The notes beneath the pieces are model-generated. The model saw only the letters and a list, made by a program, of their open reading frames with translations. It did no database searches and was not told where the DNA came from. A DNA stretch of 64,000 nucleotides, taken from Aquila chrysaetos chrysaetos (taxonomy: Eukaryota; Chordata; Aves; Accipitriformes; Accipitridae). The stretch lies in NCBI RefSeq assembly GCF_900496995.4, contig NC_044007.1, positions 982,960-1,046,959 on the forward strand, read 5' to 3'. How positions within the stretch are numbered: position 1 is the stretch's first letter; each line of letters begins with the position of its first letter. The position numbers and the translations under genes are program-made. Below are positions 53,409 through 64,000 of the stretch, one piece after another.

Positions 53409-55475
53409 TTAGGATTAATGAAGATGCATCTACAGAGATGGGCTCCTGGTCCCCACCAGTCGGCTCTGCACTCGGGACCTAATCCCACCTCCTTGCATCA
53501 GGGTTCCAGTCATTAATCAGTTGTTTAGCAGATGGTGACCAAGCACTCCATGGCTGTGGTCCCCAGTTCCATTTCAAACACTGCAAACACCACATTCTCC
53601 CTTAAACTATGCTTATTTGTGAAGAACAGCTGTAGACGTGCCTGGACAGATCCTAAACATCTCATAGCTTTGTCCCACCCATGGTCCTTTCCAAGTCCAG
53701 CCCTTCCTTGTGCCTCGAGCATTGCTCTCGCTCCTCGCTTGTCTCAGATGGTCAGAGCCAACACAGGCAGAGGCAGCGAGCCCCAGAAAAGCCCTTTTTG
53801 GCACATTTTCATCTACCACTTTGCAGTCGGTTACATCTGAGCCCAGAAGATGGAGAAGGTCCCAGCACCAACAGCTACCAACCTATTCTGAGAGACACCT
53901 TACCTGAGCGCACTCGTTGGACAGACGTGGAAAAAAGCATGTGGAGGTGCAGGATGGCATTGACATGCTACTTTTTGGACTACCACCAGCTTAAAGCCTG
54001 TCCTATAAGAGCAAACCCACTCTTGCTCCACATTCCCTTTGGCTTCATGCTTGCCCAACAGCCTAGCATCCATGCTGAGACCCTCCAACACCTCCCAACA
54101 AGGCACGTGACCAGGTATTAGTCTTTGTCTAAGGGCAACGCTTTCCAATATTGTTCATACTTGCCAATATTTGCTCAATGAGCACAGGAAAGGTCTTTTT
54201 TTTGCCTTAACAGTCCTTCACTGTGGGGATGTGCAAATAATCAGGCTCGTTCAGAAAACACAGGGCACTGAGCAAATTATTAGACATTTGCTCTGCATTG
54301 AAACATAACAGCAAACATCTGGAGAAATAACTTTGTTTTGAGCAGTTTTCGAAGAAACAGTGTTAAACCCCCCCTATGTACACATTAAGATGCTTGTGTT
54401 AATAAAATTCAGATCAGATGTTGGTTTCAGAAGAAGAAAAAAGGAAAAGAAACAAATCTTAATAGGATAGACCTCAAAAATTTTATTCACGCAAGAGGCA
54501 GTAAAATTAAGCTTCTGCAAAGCTAATTTTAATGAGACTTCTGAGCCCTGAAATTATGACTGTGTTGAATTGCTTAATCCCTTTTTCCTCTCGAGTGCAC
54601 GTGAATGAGTGCTCCTCCTCCTCCACAACGGCCAGTGGAAATGGGTGTTCAAGGGAAAGGCATCAGCTCTGACACCCGGTGCTGTACCCAGATCCATGGC
54701 TCCAAGATCTCCTCCCCAACGGGCAAAGCCCTGGATGGAAGGGAATTAATGCTCAATAAGCTTCCTAATGAAGAGCCCTGCTGCCGAAAGAGTCCATACC
54801 TAATGTTTACTAAAGAGAAAGGCAATGGATGTTAGGGAAAGACCTCAAGGAAGGTCTCCTTCAGGCAAGTTCTTGTGATCAAAACTGAGCAAGGGAAAGA
54901 CGCTCATGGCAAACAGGTTACTCTTCTGGTGGTAGCATCCCTGCCCAACCATGGCCTGGAGAGCCTTCGATGACTATGTCATCTGTGCGGATCCCTTGTG
55001 CTGTTGGAGCTGAAAGGAGGCTCCCCTTTTCTCCAGGTTTCCCCAGGAACCAAAGAGTTCAGGACCACTTTAGCTTCCCTACGCAAAATCTGTCCATTTG
55101 CCCTACTTCATGGACCTTTTGGAAAGATCTGCAAGGTAAGAAATGTCCTCCTGGGTCAGAGCAATGGTGTCTCCAGGCCAGTACTCTGCTTCAAACCATG
55201 GCAGCAAGAGATGCTGTTTATAGAGAGCTCATGACCCTGGTTGCTGCCTGAGGTCCATGCCCTCGTGCCCCACAGCACCCAGTCCCTGTGTTAGGGGTCA
55301 CAGCAGGGAGATGTCCTCCATGGTACCCACTTTAGAGATGTTTATGGACTGGTTGCCTTGAATTTGTTTAATCCCTTCCTGAACATGCAGTAATATCAGC
55401 CTCCACAGCTTCTCATCGCAACAAATTCCAGAAGTTTTCTACCCACTGTACACCTCACTTCTTCCCCTCCCCTCC

Positions 55476-55497
55476 AAAAAAAAAAAAAAAAAAAAAA
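55476..55497 (+). repeat. Poly-A run
   Basis: About 22 consecutive A after cccctcc. No retroposed gene or SINE is recognisable upstream of it. Confidence 0.85.
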
Positions 55498-58400
55498 TTC
55501 ACCTGGTCATCAGCCGTTCCTTCTGGCCTGATATTTTTCAAAACACTTGCAAGTAAGGGCACCGAGCATGTCTCCTTGCATCTCAGGCGAAACCTTCCTT
55601 GCTAAAGGCAACAGCAATCTGGGAGCAAGGTGGGGATGAAGTCTCCTCCAGGCACTGGCTCCCAAAATCTCTGTCTCTTCTCATGCTCACCTGACAGAGA
55701 GGATCTGAGGAGCACAGAGCAGCACCAAAAGCATCTGGCCAGCCAATTACCAGAAAACGAGCTGACCGTAAATTCCCAGTAACGACGTCAGCTGCTCCTC
55801 AGCCAACGCACAGCTGCTGGAATTTCAGATGCTTTCGTGCAAAGGTTCTTCCAAACACAGCAAAGGCTGTTGAAGCGGCCGCAGAGTTATGTGGCTTTTA
55901 ATATTCTGGCCCGTGCCAGCTGGATGCAGGAGGTGAGGGATGTGTGAGCTCATAGGTAAATGGAGGTTATTCACATCTGGCTTCAAAACCTGGATGAAAT
56001 ATCTAAGGAGAGAGATTCTGCTCCCAATTTGGTATTTCATGCAGTACACAGTACAGCACAACCCTTGTCTTAAGGCAGCTCCTTCTGCACTTTCTATCCC
56101 AGTGCAGAAACTGGAGCTCCAAAACATGCCCAGGAGCAGGGACAGCCCATGAGGCTGGTGAGATGAAACAGTTTAACACGGTTTGCTCTCAAACACACAC
56201 GCTGACTTGACATACATTAACACCCCGTAATCTTTAAAGAAAGTTCTCTTAGGCTGCCACCTCCTCCTTTAGAGATAAATCGATTAAAACCTCAGACTAT
56301 GAGCAAGGTCTCGCTGACATACAATTCATACTTTACGCTACCGCGTGGTCCAAAAATGCCAGGCAGAGCGGTAAGATCGAGATCAACTGGAGAGCTTCAA
56401 ATCCATCCCACCAGCAGAGCCAGATCAGGAGTAAAATTGCTGCCGGCACACTGTGGGTGGCATTGCTCCTCATTCAGGTACTGATGAGTCAGACTTGGCT
56501 TCGTTATCATTGCAATCAGCTCTTACCAGTGAAGCTGCAAACGAGATTGATGTCAAGGATAGCATCCATCTGCAACACCACGAGCTGCAAGCTTCAAGGT
56601 CAGGATGAACACAGCAACATAACACCTGGGACATCCCCTCTGCTCTTCTGCATCTTACAGGAGATGAAAACTCACCCCTCCGCTGCCACTGCTAAGGTCC
56701 CACTCATTATTTTGGGGGTGATTTTAGAAAGTTCTGAACAAAAAGATGCCACGAGGCCACAGCACATAGACTGCCAAGCTAGAAAAATCCTGGCTAGCTG
56801 ACCTGTGTCCCTAAAACCAGAGGTGTGGCTCGCGTTGGAAAGAAATATCATGCCAAAAGAAGGAGACAATCAAGGAACTGGTGGCAGTCTTCCACTAGAT
56901 AACTTGTTCTGGAGGACATAGGTGCTGAGGGATGGTGAAGTTCACAGACATCAAATTGTGATGTTTTGTTTCATCTTCGATAATTGGAAGACATTTTGCA
57001 GACCGATGTTTGGTTCTGGGTCTCAGGGTTACTGATGTTTGAGATGCAGAGATCTGCTCCATCTCTACTGGGAGCCATGGTCAGGGTGGACCAGGCATCT
57101 CCACACCTCCTGTGTTGAACAGAGCAGGCAGGTAGGTCCCTTCACCTTGAAGGGGAGATTTTGGGGGTGAGAGGGCATTTAAAAGAAGCTTTCCAGAACA
57201 AAATGCCATCTCCAAGTTATTACTGCATGCACCATCCTGGTTTGTCTTTTGAGGCCAGGAGGTGAAGCATTTGGTGCACACGGTGCCCAGACTAGACCCT
57301 GCTTGCAAACATGGAAGCTCAACGTGATGGTGGTCGGGGAGCTGCCAAAGGCTACGCTGCATTAATTGTGGGAATGATGAAGCACTGAGGTCAGCACGAC
57401 ATGTGTGTTGTCATCAAAAGCACAGAGACGACAGGCTGTGACGCTGCATGTCATCTGACGTTTGCTGAAGGTGCCTCTCCCTGAAGCTGTGATGTCTCGA
57501 GGGAGACAAGGGTCAAAGATGCCACCACCCCACCTGGGACCAGGTGAGGGAGGGGAGCGGTTCAGCAGCGAGGGTCCATGTCCCTGGGAGGTGGAAGAGG
57601 GACAGATCAAGGAGCACTTCCCCATCCTAGTTGGACTCAACACCCTGAGCCTTGGCTTGTAGAGCCAAGATTTAATCCTTGCTCTTTCCGATAAATAAAA
57701 CTGGTCTCCTTTGCCTGTTCATTTTCCTGCTGAAACCTGGAGCCTGGTGTGGAGAAAGACCTCTGCAAGAAGCTGAGGGTGCTGCCTGGAGCAAGTTGGA
57801 GTGCTGTGACATCTGTCCAGCCTACAAAACCAACAGCAGCTCAAGACTTGTCCTGCCTCCATGCCAGGCCAGGGGCTGGTTAGCTGGGGAGAGTTGGCTC
57901 AGATTTGGGAAACAGCTTAACTACAGGCAGCAAATCCCTCTGGGAAAGCAAATGTTTCTGTCCAAACTGAGCAAAAATATCACATTCCTTTTGCCGCAGG
58001 AGCATGGAAACTTGTCAAACCACGCAGACTCGCGGCAATCAGACTCAGACCCATAAAAGCAAAGATCTACATGGTTTCAGAAAGGAGCAGTCATGGGGGC
58101 TGAAAGCTTGCAGACCTTAAAGCTCGCAGACCTTCAAGCTTGCAGACCTTCAAGCAGCACCACCAGGACAATGCCTCTGCAGACAAAGGTCCTCCTGGTG
58201 ACCTAGACTCAGATGTGCCATCAGCTATGGCATGAAAGCCCCGTGAGCATGATATGGCACGTAAAGAACAGCACAGATTGCTACCCAGACTTTGCTTAGG
58301 CCTTGCTTTAGCCCCAGCAAATCATCACTTCAGTCTAATCCTGGGAAATCCTTACTGGTGTGGAGCCTCGAAAAGCCCTGCTTGAAGATACAAACCCTGC

Positions 58401-58777
58401 AGCCGTGGTTCGGAGGCACAGCAAGCTGTGCAGGGTGCAGGCAGACCAATGCTCTTGGGAGGCAAAGAGGCTATTTGCCTTTTCAGTGTAACTAAGGTCC
58501 TTTGATCATCCCACCAACTTCAGCAAGACCAACAGCAAAAGCCACCCTACGATTGATGCCCGTGCACGCCGAGCTGCGTTCAAGCACAGGTCAAATATGC
58601 GCCGGGCTGCAAAGTCCCACCAGCAAAACCCTTTTGCTGCTTCGTTCCCGCAACAGTGGGGTCACTGCATAGAAGAGCACGAGTCAACTCTGCTCCACCA
58701 TCTAAATCTAGCTAATAGGCATGAAAAACAGCTGCCCTAAGTCACTGGATAGAGACAGGTATTGCAGAAAGCACCTT

Positions 58778-58992
58778 AATCATAGAATGGTTTGGGCTGG
58801 AAGAGACCTTTAAAGGTCATCTAGTCCAACCCCTCTCCAATAAGCAGGGACATCTTCAACTAGATCAGGTTGCTCAGAGGCCCGTCCAACCTGACCTTGA
58901 ATATTTCCAGGGATGGGGCATCCACTACCCCTCTGGGCAGCTGGTTCCAGTGTTTCACCACCCTCATCGTAAAAAATTTCTTCCTTTTAATC
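58778..58992 (-). mobile_element. CR1 LINE 3' fragment
   Basis: Reads aatcatagaatggtttgggc, tctagtccaacccctctcc, agatcaggttgctcagaggc and cagtgtttcaccaccctcat, the reverse complement of the avian CR1 3' region. It is the best preserved CR1 copy in the window and continues to the aaaaaatttcttcctttt segment. Confidence 0.9.
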
Positions 58993-60200
58993 CAGTGGCT
59001 CTGTTAGTCTGACCTTTGTCAAGCATAATTCATAAGGCGCTGGCTTAAAAACCTTGAAAAAATAGCTTACTTGAGGGGCAGGCAAAGGGTAGGGGACAAA
59101 TGCTCCATTCCATCGCTGCCCATGCAAAGCTGGGCTAGCAGGAATCTAACAAGGCTGCTGCTTAAATATTAAATAGCTGGCAAGCCTGCCCCCGGCTCTC
59201 CAGCAAGCTCCACGCCTGCTGCTTCCAGCAGCTATTCATTTATGCTGAAATCTCAGTGAGTGACTTTTAATGACCCCCTGAAATTCAGCTTGTCTTGGAG
59301 AAGCAAGCACAGCCGGCTCGGCCACCCCCGGGTTCGTGCAACCACCGCCCCGTTCTCCCGCAGATCCCTGCGGAGATCCCCTGCTTGGCTCCCACCACGC
59401 TGCCTCCGGGCATCGGCATTGGCTCCAGCCCGAATCTTTGCTCTCCCTGCATCTCAACGGGCATTCGGCGGGATGGACTCGCTCAGCCGTCAACTCCGTC
59501 TGAGCAGAAACCTCGGCGGAGACAGTCCAGACATGCCAGAGGATCCTGAGTTAGTGCGGACGGGGATAATTACTGCTGATGGGAAATGAAACCCGTTTGA
59601 TTCAAGATGAAGGCAGGTTATGAAATGGAAGTTGGATGGGGGGGGGATTGCTGTTCTCCCCAGCTGTGCTTGTCCCCTCCCATGAGCCGGTGCAATGCTG
59701 GGCATGGTGGATGTGTCACACTGGAGAGATGTGTATGCCTTAGCCCATGCTGTCTGGATCTGCATGGAAAACCAACTGATCCCTTGCTCATCTGCCTTAT
59801 CCATGGAAAAAGTCTGGGGAGAAAGGGTGAAGGAAAGAGCCTCGCAAGTACCTGGGGGCCTGGCAGCAGAAAAGCATCTCTGCCCTAATACCCCAGCAAC
59901 CCTGGCTGCAAGGGAGCTGGAGCATCTGTGAAAGCTCTTCTGGATCATCCCACTTACACCCAAGTACACTACAGGAACAGCTTTAAACAGCTCATCACAT
60001 CTAAATGTGGGCTGAGATCTGCATTGACACCCAATGGCTTGAAGCTCACCACTTTGGTCTTTTAGCAGCAGAGAAAGTGACCCTAAATGTCCGTCCTGCT
60101 GGGAGAAGAGCTCTCACCACTCCACTCCCACAGCATGCACCCAAGGTATATTTGGGTATATCCCACTGTAGTTGGGGCAAAACAGGAACCAAGAGTCTGC

Positions 60201-60345
60201 CCCATCCTTGGAAGTGTTCAAGGTCAGGTTGGACGGGGCTCTGAACAACCTGATCTAGTTGAAGATGTCCCTGCTTATGGCAGGGGGGTTGGAGTAGATG
60301 GTCTTTAAATGCCCCTTCCAACCCGAACCATTGGATGATGCGATG
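60201..60345 (+). mobile_element. CR1 LINE 3' fragment, opposite orientation
   Basis: Reads ttggaagtgttcaaggtcag, gttggacggggctctgaaca and ccttccaacccgaaccattg on the plus strand, ending in ggatgatgcgatg, a diverged copy of the 8-bp terminal repeats of CR1. It is 5'-truncated to about 145 bases. Confidence 0.88.
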
Positions 60346-63300
60346 AAAATGCACACTTTCCTGAGGTTGAAATACCTTTCCTCTATTGAGGGGTCCTCCT
60401 GATGCCTGAATGGCCTGTCTCCATCTCTGCTGGATGCCAGCATCTGCAGCACCCCCCATGGCTGTGGGGACAGACAGACAGACAACACTGATTATTTTTG
60501 GGGGGAGAAAAAGCACCTTCCAAATCCTGATGTTAAGCCCAACCTGGGAAACAAGGCTCTGTAAGGCCAGATGTGAACCTAGACACAGCTTGGCACAGGT
60601 TGGTGCTGCCTGCTGAGCCATAGCTGGTCCTTCAAAGCCTTCTGCTCGCAGCAGCAACTGAGCAGGAGGAAGGATGGTAGGAAACCAAGCAATGGCTCTG
60701 CCTGGAACACACCTCCAGGTACGGGGTGGGACAAGAGGGAAGGTCGGAAATAGCACAAGGGAGGATAAATGCCACATTTGCACAGGCGGCACAAAACGCA
60801 CATGCTTTGAAAAAGACTCGGGGAAATAATAAGCCCTGCAACTGCTGTGAATCACTGTCCCCAGCAGGACTGAACGCATGGGCAAAGCTGACACCTATTT
60901 ATCGTTTCTCCGGCTCGCCGGGCTCCGAGTGGGGCTCAGCATCAGACCGGTGCTGGGAGCTGATTGGAGGCTGTTTTTGGCAAGATCTCTGTAGCAACAG
61001 CTCCATCAGCTGTGGCTGCAAACAGCTCTCGGGTGCTTTTCGCCTGGCATGGGCACGTTGCCAAAACCACCCGTCCTTGGTGACTGCCGAAATAACCAAA
61101 GGGATGGAGGAGCATCCGAAAAGGGGCACGTGGAGCTTGATCCTGGCACCTGGAACAGAGGGAATGAGCCAGCAGCAATCGTCACCCGATGCTTTCAGTT
61201 TCTTTGGTGCTTGATGGGACTAAGTGGGTGTTTGGCGGACAGTGCAGAAGGGAGGGGGATGATTCAGAGGGGTCGGGGGTCCCTGAGCCGCAATCTGCCG
61301 GTGCACACCCCTTCCCTCCCTCCTGCTGCTCTGCTGACATCCCAAGCACAGCCCTGCTGATGCTGCAAGTCCGAATCCTCCCCTAGCAGAGCATCACGCC
61401 TGCTTCCCATGAACCAGGTGGCTGGAAACCATCGAGCATCTCTGGAGGATATCTACTCGCTCCCAGAGCAGAGGCAGAGTGCACCACGGCACCGTGTCGA
61501 AATACTGCTGCTGCCGGTAGGCTCAGCTGGCAATTTTGTTTTGCTGTCATATTCACCCCTTCCCAGGAGACCTGATGTATTCCCGGAGCTCCCTGGGTGC
61601 AGGCAGAGTCAGACCAAAGTGCGGGATTACCTGCACGCCCACGCCTGGCCCAGGAAGGCTCTCCGAGCATCCCTGCCTTTGCTACTTTAAAAACTATAAG
61701 CACAAACTCCTGAAACATTACCCCTTGAATAAACCCCGAGTGTGGGAGCACACTCCTTACCAGGAGATAAATCAGAAGATTAACGACTTTTCTTCCTTCT
61801 ATTTCTGTCCCGATGCCAGCAGTGCCCTGCCCAGGGAGGGTGCAGCGGTACCCTCCATACCAGGGGGTTGAGGATGTGCAAAAGACATTACAGGCACTGA
61901 TTTTAGCAGTCCCAAAGCCCGGCAGTCCCACACTTCTGTCTTCACATCAAGCTTACTCCGATGATTACAGCTGCATTCAAGTTTGCATTGAAGAGACCAA
62001 AGCCCTCAGAGCAATTTTGTCAGGCTTCAAGGAGCTGACCCATTGCTGTCTGTACTCCTTCCAGCCTAACCTTCTCTACAGAAGGAAAATTGGCATTGCT
62101 ACAGCCTGGCTGCATCGAGGAGACCTCTGCAGACAAGAAAATGATCCTGTTAGTTTGTCGTTACCGTTGCCTGCCTTTGTGCCGCACAAACGGGAAGCAA
62201 AGTGTTTTTTTCACAGCAAAAGCCCCTACAAACTCAGCTTGCCCTGGCTTACCAGAAGACAAGGCTCTGCGCTGATTTTGGGAAGAAGACAAATGTTTCT
62301 CCAAGCCCATGCCTTGCCTTCAGAGCTATGGTGTCTGCTCTGGGTGTCACAGTGCTTGCCAGCCTGTGGTTTCCCAAGGAGATGGTCTTCCCCTTGGTGT
62401 ACAGCACCTCCACGCACAGGAACAGCCTCCTCTGCGGTGACAGGGTGTTGCAGAGATGTACAGCAGCATCCCCAGGGAAAGTCTGGTAGGAACATAAGAT
62501 ATTCCTTCTAAAGACTCCACTGGAGTCAGGTCACTGCCAAAACAGGGCCATCAAACCCAATGGACAAAGGCTAAACTCTGCAGCGTTGTGAGATGGACAA
62601 ACAGCTTCTTCCACTGCCATCAGCGAGGTCTACACACCTCCAGAAGTTAAGTCGCACTCCTCTGGATCCCAGGTTTCATTGATACAGAGGGTTTTCAGCT
62701 ATGCTTGGCAATCCGGGACTGGGGGTCACAGCACCACTATGCATCAAGCCCCGAACCCAGATGCCGGGCTGCTGCCACAACAGCAGCATCAGGCCTGGAC
62801 CAGACACATCCCAGCTGTGAACAGACTCTCAGCTATTTTTTATGGCTGATATCCACTGAGCAATCCACAGCTGTGTAAAACAGATGAAGAGATGCCTGGT
62901 TGGCCATCGTAGGGTAGAGCATAGCTGACAAACCAAAGCGAGTGTCTGTGAAGACACAGGCTGAAGATGCAAGAGATGAGAAGAAAAACTGCAGTGGCAA
63001 CCCTGGAGCAAAGTCTCCTCCCTCCACTGCTTCCAACAGCAGCAACAAGAGCAGCAACAAGAAAGCAAGAGCACACAAAGAGCAGGATTTCGTTGGGCGA
63101 CCACAATGGGCACTCAACCCCCAAAACTACATACCCAATGGGACGTGTAATGTTCAATCCACCACCAAGATGCCCAGTACTGGCACAACCAGCCGCCCTC
63201 ATTCTGAGGTCCACCTCCATGCTCACTCCAGTGATCTTTCTCAGAAAATAACTTGGGGAACTAGACACTTGGAGGCTGTTACATAGGCCAGAAAAGAAAC

Positions 63301-64000
63301 AGAAGGTGGCCCTTGGTGCAGATTTTAGCATCTGGATTTATATGGGATGCCAGTAGCAAGGAAGCGAAGTGACGGTAATGAAGTTGCTGCGTCACCTGGT
63401 GAAGCCACAGATATCTCGACAGCTGTAGGACAACCTACATAAAAATGAACAGTCACATAAAAGGTTGCAGTGATAGCACCTCTCACTGCTGGGTGCAAAG
63501 AGGAAGCAAAGAGGTCCTCCTCCTCCTCCTTCACTGATTTAGTTGACATAATACCAAAGGCCTATTATTCTGCTTTAAAGGAGCCTAAATCAACGATTGG
63601 TCAGTTTGAGCGAAAACTGAAGCAAGGCAATCAAGGAAAAACACTTTCACAGGTGGGTTTCCTATGATGTTCCCACCAGACTTCACTGGGGTGGGCTGAG
63701 AGCTTCTACCAACCTCAGCCAAAGGCTGCTGTCCTGCCCCAAAAAAGGATGGAACAGAAGGGAACATACACTTGTTCTTCAGCAGCCCCTGATTGCTTAG
63801 ACATCTCAACACGGCTCGCCATTTAAATCAAGACTCATCCACCTGCAAACTGAGCTGCAAGCACAGGTACAAGTTGCTCTTCTGCCGTGGCTGCAGAGAC
63901 GTAGGTACCAAACCACCACCATGGGTTTCCCATGAATGTCTGCAGAAGTGCTACTAGATAAAAGCAGCACCTTAAAAAACTCCTGAATTCTGCTGGTATG

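Overview
The window is from a bird genome. Three observations support this. There are several CR1 LINE 3' ends of the avian type, carrying the motif tagaatggtttgggttgga on one strand. The gene order matches human 8q24.3. The left half is GC-rich, has short introns and is packed with minisatellites, as avian microchromosomal DNA is. Gene identities come from comparing predicted exons with vertebrate proteins recalled from memory; no database search was run.

Layout, left to right. (1) RECQL4, minus strand, 179-7226: fifteen coding exons from the start codon to the start of the second helicase lobe. The rest of the gene lies off the left edge. (2) A CpG-rich bidirectional promoter, about 7.05-7.69 kb, shared head-to-head with LRRC14. 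Two arrays of the same G-rich minisatellite (unit about 40 bp, containing gggttagggg) flank it. (3) LRRC14, plus strand, 8252-10324, complete, 508 codons. (4) C8orf82 (UPF0598, probably mitochondrial), minus strand, 10976-13430, tail-to-tail with LRRC14. Its first intron is almost entirely a 15-bp minisatellite. (5) 13.65-18.7 kb: two large minisatellites (20-bp and about 37-bp units) and low-complexity DNA. The right part is probably the 3' UTR of ARHGAP39. (6) ARHGAP39 (Vilse/CrGAP), minus strand, 18740-53328 and beyond the right edge. Eight coding exons give the last 926 residues: the linker region, a MyTH4 domain and a RhoGAP domain. The N-terminal WW-domain exons are not in the window. 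From 33.0 to 53.2 kb and from 53.3 to 64.0 kb is intron with few repeats.

The genes do not form a pathway. RECQL4 is a replication and repair helicase, LRRC14 a leucine-rich-repeat regulator, C8orf82 an uncharacterised mitochondrial protein, and ARHGAP39 a Rac/Cdc42 GAP for cytoskeletal guidance. What links them is conserved synteny and one shared promoter. LRRC24, which lies between LRRC14 and C8orf82 in human, has no room here.

Three places in otherwise well-conserved exons (one in RECQL4, two in C8orf82) carry one base too many in a G/C run. The simplest reading is consensus error in this sequence. I found no novel gene system. The most unusual features are the twin G4-prone arrays around the RECQL4/LRRC14 promoter and the density of unrelated minisatellites across 6.6-17.9 kb.
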